Origin: an uncultured Chromatiaceae bacterium
GTDB taxonomy: Bacteria; Pseudomonadota; Gammaproteobacteria; Enterobacterales; Alteromonadaceae
Assembly: GCA_937978655.1 (NCBI GenBank)
Contig: CALJUX010000011.1
Coordinates: 1-64,000 of the forward strand
Length of the DNA stretch: 64,000 bases
Direction of reading: 5' to 3'
In this document: in pieces, positions 37,390 through 47,206 of the stretch
Numbering within the stretch: position 1 is the first letter of the stretch
Layout of the letters: each line of letters starts with the position of its first letter
Notes under the pieces: generated by a model
Database searches by the model: none
What the model saw: only the letters and a program-made list of their open reading frames with translations
What the model was told of the DNA's origin: nothing
Made by a program: the position numbers and the translations under genes

Positions 37390-40300
37390 ATGCAGATAAC
37401 TTCAGAAGACCTCGTTTTAGCCTGGCGCAAAGCCAAGGTGGATTTGTATTACTCCACCAATCCTCCGTTATTGGCAATTGCCGATTACGAAGAAAAGTTG
37501 TTGGGTAATCTTGCTAGATTGCTAGAACAACTCAATGGCGAAGACGAAGGCTGGATCACCGATAAAGAATTTTTGGGCGATTGGACACTCGCCCCTAAAG
37601 CAATCAAAAAAGCCACTCAGCAAGCATGCGACAAAGATGCTAGTAAAGACACCACAGTGATCTTTGCATCGCCAGAAGACGATTGGGAAAATCAAATCAC
37701 TGCAACTTCTTTGCCCGTGGCAGAATTTCGATTGATGGCATTGTGCAGTATTGATTTTCACGTTGTTTCAGCGCTCTGGATGTTAAAGGTTGGTCATTTA
37801 TTTGATGCGAAGTTATCGAACTCTGTTTATGGCAGCCGTTTGCGCCGTAATCGACGAGACGAGATTAACCCATTAGCGATGGGTAACTTTAAGCCTTATC
37901 TAAAACCGTTCAAAGACTGGCGAGATGGCGCCATTAACACCATGCGTGAGGCGCTGAAGGCAAAGAAAAAGGTGATTGCCTTAACGGCCGACGTCAGTAG
38001 TTTTTATCATGAGTTGAATGCGGGTTTTATGCTCGACTCAACCTACCTCAGCGAAATTGGGATAGTGCTAACGCCAGAGCAAACCCAATTACACCGGTTG
38101 TTTATTTCTGCCTTGCAAGCCTGGGCCAAAAATACCCCTTTAGAAAAAGGTTTACCGGTTGGTTTACCAGCGTCTGCGGTTGTGGCGAATGCGGCACTTT
38201 TGAAGCTAGACCAGTTTATTGCAAAGCAAGTGGTACCACTTTATTACGGCCGCTACGTTGATGATATTTTGCTTGTGATGGAAAACAGCAGCGATATCAA
38301 ACTAAGTAGCGATTTTTGGCAGTGGGTTATTAGTCGTGATGGTGGCAAAGAACTGCTGAGCCACGAGCAAGGCGCGGTAAAATACCAACCAGCTTATTTA
38401 AACAATGACCGTATTGTTTTTGAAAACAGCAAAAACAAACTTTTTGTGCTGTCTGGCGAGCCAGGCATAGCCTTAGTCAATGCGATTTCCGAACAAATCA
38501 ATCAGCGCGCCAGTGAATGGCGTTCCCTGCCGGAGTTACCAGACAACCCAGCAACTATTGCAACGGATTTGCTTAAAGCAACCAATCACGCTGGCGAGTA
38601 TGCCGACAACTTACGTAAAACCGATGCGCTATCGTTAAGCCGCGCTGGTTTTGCATTGAATTTACGCAATTACGAAGCCTATGAACGTGATTTGCCGCAA
38701 GAGGCCTGGAAAGCGCATCGTCATGCCTTTTTTAATGCGGTGATTAACCACCTGCTATCGGCCCCAACGTTCTTTGAGCAAGCGCCTTACTTACCTCGTG
38801 TGGTAAGGATGGCCACAGCCTGTGAGGATTTTGAACATCTGGGGCAAATGCTGAAACGCTTATTAAAGCTAGTAGCGAGTGTCGAGAACCAATGCCAGCA
38901 TCAAATTAAAGCGGCGAGCCAAGAACAGGGTAAACCTGACATAAAGCGCTGGCGGGTAAGTTTAGCGCTGAGCCTAACCGAGAGCGTTATTTCTGCTTTA
39001 CCGCCAAACCTGAGCAAGCAAGCAAAAGATCATTGGCAGCGGTTTGTCGCAACACACTGGCTAGCTTTAAGCGATGAATTGTTGTTTACGCCGCTCAAGA
39101 CTATGGTGCTACCGCAAATGCTGGCTGAACTGCAAACATTACAGGCAAGGTTATTTAGCCATGATTTGGCCCATATACCGCTGCGTTTTGCTGCATTACC
39201 TAAAGAGATGGTCAGTCAGCGTGGTATTCCAAAGCGCCAGCACTTGACTGCTGCAAGCTGGCCGCCATTGCCCAACAAGGAGCTTGACCAAGGTATCAAT
39301 GTGTTGGCGAGCTGGTTTAAACCACAACTCAAAGAGCTGCCAGCAGGCTTATATTTCGCTACTCGGCCTTTTAACTTAAATGAACTGTTTTTGTTGGCAC
39401 CTGCACCTTTTGCCGCTGAGAGCCAACAGAAGATTGCGCAAGCCGTGTTGGCGTTGCGTGGTTTTGAGCTTGATCCATTGCGCATGCCGCACTGGGATCA
39501 ACCCCAACGGTTGCTGCAGATCCCTGCAGTCGATGGCGATAACAACACCAAACGTTCAGTTGCAGTTGCAAGCTGGCTCACCAGTGAGCAAAGTTTTGTC
39601 GCTGCGGCGCTTAGCAAACCATGCCCAGATATCCGCGCCCGCTATCAACGGATGAATAGGTTGATTAATGAGTTAATCTCGCGGCCTGAGCATGCCAGTT
39701 ATTTGCTGTTGCCCGAGCTTGCCATGCCGCCGCAATGGTTTTTGCGTATCGCCGGCAAGCTTCATGGCAGGCGTATCTCACTCATTACCGGTGTTGAGTA
39801 CTTACATAGCACGAAAAAACGGGTCCACAATCAGGTTTGGGCCTCGCTCACCCACGATGGCTTTGGCTTTCCGTCATTGCTACTGTATCGGCAAGACAAA
39901 CAAGCCCCTGCCTTGCATGAAGAAAGTGAGCTACAACGCTTGGCTGGCTTAACCATGCGGCCGCATACACCCTGGCATACACCGCCTGTGATTCAGCATG
40001 GTGATTTTTATTTTTCCGTGCTGATTTGTAGTGAACTGACCAATATCCACTATCGCGCTGCGCTGCGCGGCAAAATCGATGCATTGTTTGTCCCAGAGTG
40101 GAACTCAGATCTGGAAACCTTTAACGCGTTGGTTGAATCCGCAGCGCTGGATATTCACGCTTACGTGATTCAAAGCAACAACCGCCTTTATGGCGATAGC
40201 CGCATCCGTGTGCCGGCCAAAGAAAGCTGGGCTCGTGATGTACTGCGAGTCAAAGGCGGTAACCATGATTACTGTATCACCGGTGAGCTTGATATCGCCG

Positions 40301-40416
40301 CGCTCAGGCAGTTCCAATCCAGCCATCGTTCACCGGCCAAACCATTCAAACCCGTCCCAGACGGCTTTAACCAAGATATGGCGCACGCGCGCAAAGCATT
40401 ACCCAAAGGGGAATAG
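37390..40416 (+). CDS. drt1: DRT class 1 reverse transcriptase-nitrilase fusion
   Basis: The protein has 1008 residues. The N-terminal half is a reverse transcriptase: motif A TADVSSFY (Asp201), motif B GLPVGLPASAVVANA, motif C YVDD at 289-292. A helical middle follows. The C-terminal third (about 740-970) is a nitrilase-superfamily domain with a candidate triad Glu776 (LLPELA), Lys837 (RQDKQA) and Cys880 (LICSEL). This RT-plus-nitrilase layout is the UG1/DRT class 1 antiviral family. The gene lies between the two halves of pglX, 89 bp after the first and 2 bp before the second. Its tail supplies the ribosome site of the pglX C-part. Confidence 0.92.
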   Translation: MQITSEDLVLAWRKAKVDLYYSTNPPLLAIADYEEKLLGNLARLLEQLNGEDEGWITDKEFLGDWTLAPKAIKKATQQACDKDASKDTTVIFASPEDDWENQITATSLPVAEFRLMALCSIDFHVVSALWMLKVGHLFDAKLSNSVYGSRLRRNRRDEINPLAMGNFKPYLKPFKDWRDGAINTMREALKAKKKVIALTADVSSFYHELNAGFMLDSTYLSEIGIVLTPEQTQLHRLFISALQAWAKNTPLEKGLPVGLPASAVVANAALLKLDQFIAKQVVPLYYGRYVDDILLVMENSSDIKLSSDFWQWVISRDGGKELLSHEQGAVKYQPAYLNNDRIVFENSKNKLFVLSGEPGIALVNAISEQINQRASEWRSLPELPDNPATIATDLLKATNHAGEYADNLRKTDALSLSRAGFALNLRNYEAYERDLPQEAWKAHRHAFFNAVINHLLSAPTFFEQAPYLPRVVRMATACEDFEHLGQMLKRLLKLVASVENQCQHQIKAASQEQGKPDIKRWRVSLALSLTESVISALPPNLSKQAKDHWQRFVATHWLALSDELLFTPLKTMVLPQMLAELQTLQARLFSHDLAHIPLRFAALPKEMVSQRGIPKRQHLTAASWPPLPNKELDQGINVLASWFKPQLKELPAGLYFATRPFNLNELFLLAPAPFAAESQQKIAQAVLALRGFELDPLRMPHWDQPQRLLQIPAVDGDNNTKRSVAVASWLTSEQSFVAAALSKPCPDIRARYQRMNRLINELISRPEHASYLLLPELAMPPQWFLRIAGKLHGRRISLITGVEYLHSTKKRVHNQVWASLTHDGFGFPSLLLYRQDKQAPALHEESELQRLAGLTMRPHTPWHTPPVIQHGDFYFSVLICSELTNIHYRAALRGKIDALFVPEWNSDLETFNALVESAALDIHAYVIQSNNRLYGDSRIRVPAKESWARDVLRVKGGNHDYCITGELDIAALRQFQSSHRSPAKPFKPVPDGFNQDMAHARKALPKGE

Positions 40417-40418
40417 GC

Positions 40419-42140
40419 ATGAGCCAACAAGAACAAAACGACAAAAGCCAACATTTTTATCGCGCTTCGGCAGCGGATTTTATGAAGATTCCTGGAGCTC
40501 CAGTCGCCTACTGGGCGAGCGAAAAAGAGCTTAGTTGCTTTGAAAGGTACCCTGCAATTTCTGATTTTGCTACGTCATCAAATGGTGTTCAAACGGGAAA
40601 CAATGGTAAATATGTCCGTTGCTGGTACGAAGTTTCATATAGAGACATCGCGAAGAAATGGTTTCCCTACAATAAGGGCGGATCCTTCCGAAAGTGGTAT
40701 GGAAACTATGAGTTCGTTGTTAATTGGTTAGATAATGGAAAGGATATAAAATCCGAAAAAAATTCTTGCGCTAGGGGGGAGGAATATTATTTTACTGAAG
40801 GAATCACATGGTCTGATGTGACTAGTGGCAAACTTTCTTGTAGATATTTACCCAAAGGGTTCGTTTTTGATGCTTCAGGCCCCTCAGCTTTTTTCGAAGA
40901 CAAAGATCTGACGTTTGTTGGCTTAGCACTTATGAATACAAGTTTTGCAAATTATTGGTCAAAAATACTCAATCCAACTTTGCATTTTCAATCTGGCGAT
41001 TTTAGAAAAATTACACTATCACCAAATTTCATTGCTAGGGACGTCATCGATTGCTCAAGACAACTTGTTGAACTAACGAAACACGATTGGGATGATTTCG
41101 AAATTTCGATTGACTATAACGTTTGTGGAATATTGAAAAATAGGCATGAAACGCTTCGAGAGTCATATGTATCTTTGAGAGCTATTTGGGAGCAAAGAAC
41201 GAAAGACTCTGCAAGTCTTGAACAAAAAAACAACACATTGTTTTCTGAGGCGTATGGATTAGATAGTGAATCTATAACTTCAGTGAGTTTGCAAGATGTT
41301 ACGCTCACATGTAACCCGCAATATCGTTATGGTGGAAATCGGACTGAAGACGAATATGAAAAATTGTTGATGGGCGATACAGTTGAAGAGTTTTTGTCTT
41401 ATTCTATAGGCTGCATGATGGGCCGTTACTCCATCGATGAACCCGGCCTAATTCTCGCCAGTCAAGGCGAGACGTTACAAGATTACCTGAACCAAATCCA
41501 GACGCCGCGCTTTATTCCTGATAACGACGCCATTTTACCACTCACTGATCAGGAATGGTTTGCGGATGATGTCACCAACCGCGTGCGTGAATTTGTCAAA
41601 GTGGTGTGGGGCGAAGAAACACTGCAAGAAAACTTGGCCTTTATTGCCGAATCGCTGTGTCTGCATGCCATTAAAAGTAAAAAGGGCGAGTCCGCCATTG
41701 AGACTATTCGCCGCTATTTAAGTACCCAGTTTTATAAAGATCACTTAAAAACCTATAAGAAGCGGCCAATTTACTGGCTATTTAGCAGCGGCAAAGAAAA
41801 AGCGTTTGAATGCTTGGTCTACCTACATCGCTATAACGAGAGCACCTTAGCCCGCATGCGCACCGAATACGTCACACCGCTGATGGGCAAATACGACGCG
41901 CAGCAAAGCCTGCAGCAAGAGCAACTGAACGACGCCAGCCCAGCCCAGCAACGCGAGCTGGAAAAACAATTAAAAGACCTCGCGAAAAAACAAACCGAAC
42001 TACGCGCCTTTGACGAAAACCTCAAACATTACGCCGATATGCGCATCAAACTCGATTTAGATGATGGTGTGAAGGTGAACTACGGCAAATTCGGTAATTT
42101 GCTGGCGGATGTTAAAGCCATTACGGGTGATAAAGAATAA
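40419..42140 (+). CDS. PglX-1 C-terminal part: target-recognition half
   Basis: The protein has 573 residues. After a dozen residues it enters PglX sequence at SQHFYRASAADFMKIPG, followed by the recognition-domain pattern GGSFRKWYGNYEFVVNW and the conserved C-terminus RPIYWLFSSGKEKAF...HYADMRIKLDLDDGVKVNYG. No methyltransferase motif is present. A ribosome site (AAAGGGGAA) lies in the end of the RT gene, so it is translated as its own protein. It could join the N-part to rebuild a two-chain PglX. The middle section (about 40560-41420) is markedly more AT-rich than its flanks, suggesting exchange of the recognition domain. Confidence 0.87.
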   Translation: MSQQEQNDKSQHFYRASAADFMKIPGAPVAYWASEKELSCFERYPAISDFATSSNGVQTGNNGKYVRCWYEVSYRDIAKKWFPYNKGGSFRKWYGNYEFVVNWLDNGKDIKSEKNSCARGEEYYFTEGITWSDVTSGKLSCRYLPKGFVFDASGPSAFFEDKDLTFVGLALMNTSFANYWSKILNPTLHFQSGDFRKITLSPNFIARDVIDCSRQLVELTKHDWDDFEISIDYNVCGILKNRHETLRESYVSLRAIWEQRTKDSASLEQKNNTLFSEAYGLDSESITSVSLQDVTLTCNPQYRYGGNRTEDEYEKLLMGDTVEEFLSYSIGCMMGRYSIDEPGLILASQGETLQDYLNQIQTPRFIPDNDAILPLTDQEWFADDVTNRVREFVKVVWGEETLQENLAFIAESLCLHAIKSKKGESAIETIRRYLSTQFYKDHLKTYKKRPIYWLFSSGKEKAFECLVYLHRYNESTLARMRTEYVTPLMGKYDAQQSLQQEQLNDASPAQQRELEKQLKDLAKKQTELRAFDENLKHYADMRIKLDLDDGVKVNYGKFGNLLADVKAITGDKE

Positions 42141-42152
42141 TTAAGAGGTTTG

Positions 42153-42222
42153 GCAATAGGCTTCATAGCCGGTTGATGGATGAAGCCTATTGCAAGCGAT
42201 GGCGCGGCTTTTTATCCGCGCC
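42153..42222 (+). other. two tandem hairpins between the pglX genes
   Basis: The first is a perfect 14-bp stem, GCAATAGGCTTCAT (42153-42166) against 42180-42193, with a 13-nt loop. The second is GGCGCGG (42201-42207) against CCGCGCC (42216-42222) around CTTTTTAT. There is no T-run after either. They could partly end transcription, protect mRNA ends or cut expression of the downstream pglX-2. Confidence 0.7.
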
Positions 42223-42258
42223 AAATGAAGGCCAGAATTTAGGCAAGGATTGAAGTAA

Positions 42259-45200
42259 ATGGACGTCAAAGCACTTAAAAAGTTTTTAGCAAAAGCCCGC
42301 GCGCTGTTTAAACAAGAGTTTTTACAGCAATTACAGCAGGCCGGCGTCAGCGAAGATTTAACCATCGCGACTGCGCCAACCGTTCAGGCCTTATTGTCGC
42401 CGCATTTACTCTCACCTTTAATGGCGCCTTTATTGAATCAGTGCAGCGAGAAAACGCACGATGCGATGGCAGAAGTGCTGGCTTATACCTGGTTCCATCG
42501 GCTCTGTGTGATCCGTTACTTGGAGCTTAACCAGCAGTTGAGTCATGGCGTGCGGGTGCTTTCATCCACAACTAACAGCCATGGCTTTCAGATGTTGGAT
42601 GAGGTGGTGGAGCATTGTGATGCGCTGGGGTTAGATAAACAGCGCATTATTGAGTTGAAACTGGCCGCAGACCAAGATGCGGTGTTGTTTCGGCTGATTT
42701 TATTGGGGCAATGCCAGAAATTAAGCGCTGCGATGCCATTTTTATTTGCGGGCGAGCCTGGTCTGGCTGAGTGTTTATTGCCACAAGATTTAACTCGAAC
42801 CAATTCCATTGTGCGTTTTGTGGTGGATGAACTTCCAGAGCAATGCTGGCAAAGCATCGATATCTTTACCGCCCTATATGATGGCTATTACGTTGACTTA
42901 AACAAAGAGCTGCCAAAAAAGATCGGCCACGCTGAACTTGCCAAAGCAACGCAAACCGTGGAGCCGCGCTGGGTGAGCCAATACATGCTCGAAAATACCC
43001 TAGGCCGGCGCTGGCTGGAATTACAGCCTGCATCGGTTCTCGCCGCGAAACTTCCGTATTATCTGCCAAGCGCAGAACAGCCCCCTCAGGTTGCGGATTA
43101 TCTGCTTGGCCTGGCATCAAATGCTGCCAACCCGGAACACCTGCGGGTGCTGGACCCAGCCTGTGGCAGCGGCCAAATGTTGGTGCAAGCCTATGCCATC
43201 TTAAAAAATATCTATTTGGAAAAAGGCTATCAGCTTCGGGATATTCCTCAGCTTATTTTCCGCCATAATCTGTTTGGATTAGACATTTGCCAACGCGCAA
43301 TGCAAATGACTGGGCTCACGTTGGTGTTATTCGCATTACAAGACGACCGGCGTTATTTGACGCGCCCCGCAAGCTTGAACCTGTTTAATCTTCGATGTGA
43401 CGATGAAACTGCCGAGTTACCTGCAGCATTTAAGCGCCAGTGCATGACGCTGGGCGCGCTGGCGGAGCGAACGCAAGTTTTAGCTGAGGGTAATTCAGCA
43501 TCAAATGCCGCATCGCTACAACAGGTGTTTCAATTGCAATTTGATGTGGTGGTTTGTTATCCGCCAAATCTAGGCATTATTGGTGCGGGCGATAGCTTAG
43601 AAGCATTAAAACAGGCCGCCAAGCAACGCTTTCCCTCGACGAAGAGCAATCTGGCAACGATGTTTTTTAATCAGGCGAGTCAATGGTTAAAACCCAATGG
43701 CTTGATGTCGTTAATCTTAAAAGACAGTTGGTTGTTCTTATCGCGCTATGAGCAAATGCGCGAAATCCTGTTTCAGGAATTAAGTTTAACCACCTTGGCG
43801 CATTTTGGCCGTAGCGTGATCCCCGAGCAGCATCAAATGAATGCTGCTGTGATCCGCAAAGCCGCGTTGCCTGACTACCTTGCAACCTTTTGTTTTGTGG
43901 ATGGCAGCGATTTAACGAACAAAAATCAAGATGGGCAAGTTATTCAGGCGCAGCCGGTGGAATTTCCTCCCAAGAATAAGCGGCATGTCGTGAACTCGTT
44001 AAGTCGGATGAAAATGGTGCCAACCAAGCCACTGTCGTATTGGCTCTATGCTGATTTGCAGCAAGTGTTTCAGCGCGGCAAGCCTTTGGCGAAAGCGGTG
44101 AAAACTAAAGCCTGTGGTAAAACGGCCGACCGCGAAAAAGAGTGTCGGCATTGGTGGGAACTTCCTACGCAGCTGAGCCTAGGTACGAGTTCCTACTGGA
44201 AGCCCTTAGCCACAGGGGGCAGCTTCAGGCGTTGGTATGGCAATAGCAATTTGCGGGTAAGGCAAGACTACGCCGAACAGCTGGGGCTGTTTAGCTCTGG
44301 CTCAGGTGTGATCAATTCCTGGACTGCAATGTCGCCTATTTTTAATGCCCGTGAGATAGATGCGCACACCTATGTGGATTCGTCAGGCCCTTGTTTTGCT
44401 GTTGAGACGGCGGAGCAACAAAGGTTGTTTCTCCTTGGCGTATTTAACAGCAAAGTGTTTGATGAATTAGTCAAAGCGGTTTATCCCGAGGGTGTGTTAG
44501 GTTCCATTCGTCCGGCGGATTTAGCGGCTATTCCAATTCCTGACGCGACGGATGCAATGACGAGTGACATCGCGGATAAAGTACAGCAACTCGTAGCCAT
44601 CGCACGGCGTGATTGGCAAAGTGTGGAAAGTGGCATTGAGTTTACCTTGCCGGCTATTCTTCACGCTCGCAATCAATTAGCCATGCCGACATCTGATTTA
44701 CAGCAGTGTTATCAGCAGGTACAAGCAGAGCATGTGCAAGAAGTCAGCCGCGCATTGCAGCTTGAGCGTGCGGTGAATAACGCGATAGAAAGTTGCTATG
44801 AGCTGGCTTCCGATAGCACCGAGCCGGTGCCTGTCAGCGCTATCAGTTTGCAGCAGAATCCTTTTTATCAAAGCGAACTTATCGACATCGATCACTCCGA
44901 TGCACAGACCCAGCAGGCTCTGACCAAGCAATGGCTTACTCAACATCAGGCTGAGCAAGTAGAACAGCTAATCAGTTATTTGATCGGCTGTTTGATGGGA
45001 CGCTTTGCGACCAATTCAGCAACGGCATTAGGCTCTGTGGTACTGGGGCATGACCAAGCTCCAGTGTTTGAACAGTTAAAAGCCTCACAACATTATCAGG
45101 ATTATCCGCTGGATATTGACGGTATTGTGCCTTTAGCTGCAGAAGCCTGGACCTATCCTGACGATGCGACAGCCCAGCTCTGCCATTTTGTGAAAAAACT

Positions 45201-45738
45201 TTTTGGCCCAGAATTGTTTGCCAACAACATGGCGTTTATTGCTGAAAGCCTGCGCTTGAAATATGACGACTTGGCGAATCACGGCGACATTGATGCTGTT
45301 ATCCGCGGTTATATGACAGCGCATTTTTTCAAAGAGCATTGCCGTCGCTATCAACGCAAACCCATTTATTGGTTATTCAGCAGCGGCAAGGAGCGAGCAT
45401 TTCAATGCCTGATTTATCTGCATCGCATGACTGAAGCAACATTGCCCCGGCTTCGCGTTGAATACGTGGTACCGCAGCTAGTGAGATTTGAATCACAGCT
45501 GGAATTTCTGCAAGAACAAATGACAAATGCCAGTCCCGCCGAGCTGCGAAGTTTGGAAGCTCAGCTTAAGAGTTTGTTGAAGAAACAGTTAGAGCTGCGG
45601 CAATTTGATGAAAAGTTAAAGCATTATGCGGATATGCGAATCAACATTAATTTAGAAGATGGTGTGAGAGTTAACTACGCCAAGTTCGGCGATTTATTGG
45701 TTGATGTTAAAGCGATCACAGGGGATAAGGGCGATTAA
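42259..45738 (+). CDS. pglX: PglX-2: full-length BREX methyltransferase paralogue with altered catalytic motif
   Basis: The protein has 1159 residues, colinear with PglX throughout, including the C-terminal KPIYWLFSSGKERAF...HYADMRININLEDGVRVNYAKFG shared with PglX-1. The SAM motif DPACGSGQMLVQAY at about 298 is intact. At the catalytic position, however, the sequence is DVVVCYPPNLG: YPPN (434-437) in place of NPPY. Loss of the Asn and Tyr of this motif should abolish N6-adenine methylation. It may be an inactive partner, a specificity decoy or a decaying copy. It lies 118 bp after the pglX-1 C-part, beyond two hairpins. Confidence 0.9.
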   Translation: MDVKALKKFLAKARALFKQEFLQQLQQAGVSEDLTIATAPTVQALLSPHLLSPLMAPLLNQCSEKTHDAMAEVLAYTWFHRLCVIRYLELNQQLSHGVRVLSSTTNSHGFQMLDEVVEHCDALGLDKQRIIELKLAADQDAVLFRLILLGQCQKLSAAMPFLFAGEPGLAECLLPQDLTRTNSIVRFVVDELPEQCWQSIDIFTALYDGYYVDLNKELPKKIGHAELAKATQTVEPRWVSQYMLENTLGRRWLELQPASVLAAKLPYYLPSAEQPPQVADYLLGLASNAANPEHLRVLDPACGSGQMLVQAYAILKNIYLEKGYQLRDIPQLIFRHNLFGLDICQRAMQMTGLTLVLFALQDDRRYLTRPASLNLFNLRCDDETAELPAAFKRQCMTLGALAERTQVLAEGNSASNAASLQQVFQLQFDVVVCYPPNLGIIGAGDSLEALKQAAKQRFPSTKSNLATMFFNQASQWLKPNGLMSLILKDSWLFLSRYEQMREILFQELSLTTLAHFGRSVIPEQHQMNAAVIRKAALPDYLATFCFVDGSDLTNKNQDGQVIQAQPVEFPPKNKRHVVNSLSRMKMVPTKPLSYWLYADLQQVFQRGKPLAKAVKTKACGKTADREKECRHWWELPTQLSLGTSSYWKPLATGGSFRRWYGNSNLRVRQDYAEQLGLFSSGSGVINSWTAMSPIFNAREIDAHTYVDSSGPCFAVETAEQQRLFLLGVFNSKVFDELVKAVYPEGVLGSIRPADLAAIPIPDATDAMTSDIADKVQQLVAIARRDWQSVESGIEFTLPAILHARNQLAMPTSDLQQCYQQVQAEHVQEVSRALQLERAVNNAIESCYELASDSTEPVPVSAISLQQNPFYQSELIDIDHSDAQTQQALTKQWLTQHQAEQVEQLISYLIGCLMGRFATNSATALGSVVLGHDQAPVFEQLKASQHYQDYPLDIDGIVPLAAEAWTYPDDATAQLCHFVKKLFGPELFANNMAFIAESLRLKYDDLANHGDIDAVIRGYMTAHFFKEHCRRYQRKPIYWLFSSGKERAFQCLIYLHRMTEATLPRLRVEYVVPQLVRFESQLEFLQEQMTNASPAELRSLEAQLKSLLKKQLELRQFDEKLKHYADMRININLEDGVRVNYAKFGDLLVDVKAITGDKGD

Positions 45739-45838
45739 TGCGTCGGACAGCCACCGTTTTCGTTTTTTGTGCACACGCCAATTCAAAGTTAGCGCATTGG
45801 CTTTGCGATAATTTGATTGAGCATATACAAGGATTTTC

Positions 45839-47155
45839 ATGCAGTTAAGACCTTATCAGCAGGAAGCAGTCACCGAGCTATTTCAGTTTTGCTTGGGCTT
45901 TGAGCACAGAGGTTTGGTGGTGTTACCAACGGCCAGCGGAAAAACGGTTATTTTTGCTGAGTTGGTTCGTTTACTACTTAAACGCCGTGCGGATTATCAG
46001 GTGTTGCTACTTGGGCACACTCAGGAAATTGTTCAGCAAAATGAGGATAAGCTACTAGCCATTTGGCCTGAAGCGCCGGTTGGTGTGCTCTGTGCTGGGC
46101 TTGGTCGACGTGAAATAGCCCAAGTGATATCTGCATCCAGAGATTCAATAGTCAGTCAGCTGGATGAACTACCAACATTTGATTTGGTGATTATTGATGA
46201 GGCTCACCTTATTACGCCTGAAGAAAATGGCCGTTACCAGTTCATCTTAAAGCACCTGAAAGCCACAAATCCAAAGTTAAAAATTTTGGGCTTCACTGCA
46301 ACGCCCTTTCGTAGCAGAAAGGGCTATCTCCATGACAAAAATGGTTTAAATCTTTTTGATAAAGTGGTTTATCACAAACGAATTGATGAACTGACTCAGG
46401 CGACCTACCTCTGTCCATTACGAGCATTGGCAGTCAACCCAAATGCTGTGGCTGATACCAGTCGAGTGCGTTATAACGCGAATGATTTTGTTGAAACAGA
46501 TCTGCATCGAGTTACGAATATCGAAAGTCTCGCTGACGTGATCGTATTGGATTGGCGGCAAAAGACCTCAGGTCTTTTGTCTACTGTCTTTTATGCTGCT
46601 TCATTAACGCAAGCGCGGATGATCCAGCAAACATTGGCTGACCTAGGCTATGAATTTCCAATAATCACTGGTAACACGCCTAAGTTGAAACGCATCGAAT
46701 GGCTGGAGCAGTTTGAAGCTGGTCAGCTGATGGGGTTGATTAACTTTGGCACCTTAACTACTGGCTGGGATAGCCCAAGGATGCAATGCCTTGTCATGGC
46801 GCGTCCGACGATGAGTCCAGGGTTATTCTTGCAAGTCATCGGTCGGGGTCTGAGGACTTCCCCTCTCAAAACTGAAACTTTGTTACTGGACTACGGAGAA
46901 AATTTACGCCGGTTTGGGCCCATTGAACGTGTAAGGCCTGAATCAGAAGACCGAAAACGGTTTTTAAATAAAGAGAAAATAAAAGTTTGTCCGGTTTGCG
47001 ACACATTGTTATCTATTTACGCTACGGAATGTCATCATTGCACAGAAAGTTTTGAGCTTCCTGAGCGGGTGTCCGAGTGCGGAGCCTGCGGCAGCCTCAG
47101 TGATTATTTCGCCAACAACTGCGAAGTATGTGGTGAGAGTTTTTATGATGAATAG
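45839..47155 (+). CDS. SF2 (DEAD/DEAH) helicase with C-terminal zinc ribbons
   Basis: The protein has 438 residues. Motif I is LPTASGKTVIFAEL, motif II IIDEAH, motif III GFTATPFRS, and motif VI is in QVIGRGLRTSP. After about residue 380 come four CxxC knuckles (CPVC, CHHC, CGAC and CEVC), giving two zinc-ribbon-like modules. Helicases of this kind occur as accessory genes inside some BREX loci; it is not one of the six core type 1 genes. It sits between pglX-2 and pglZ in the same direction and may unwind or remodel phage or host DNA. Confidence 0.88.
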   Translation: MQLRPYQQEAVTELFQFCLGFEHRGLVVLPTASGKTVIFAELVRLLLKRRADYQVLLLGHTQEIVQQNEDKLLAIWPEAPVGVLCAGLGRREIAQVISASRDSIVSQLDELPTFDLVIIDEAHLITPEENGRYQFILKHLKATNPKLKILGFTATPFRSRKGYLHDKNGLNLFDKVVYHKRIDELTQATYLCPLRALAVNPNAVADTSRVRYNANDFVETDLHRVTNIESLADVIVLDWRQKTSGLLSTVFYAASLTQARMIQQTLADLGYEFPIITGNTPKLKRIEWLEQFEAGQLMGLINFGTLTTGWDSPRMQCLVMARPTMSPGLFLQVIGRGLRTSPLKTETLLLDYGENLRRFGPIERVRPESEDRKRFLNKEKIKVCPVCDTLLSIYATECHHCTESFELPERVSECGACGSLSDYFANNCEVCGESFYDE

Positions 47156-47206
47156 CTATGTGGATTGTGTCGTTTTTTAGCAAAACCAGTACGGTGTAAT
47201 GAAAGA

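Noticed and set aside
37390..40416. Group II intron reading of the reverse transcriptase
   Set aside because: No maturase or endonuclease domain and no intron RNA ends are visible. The C-terminal nitrilase domain identifies a defence-type RT.
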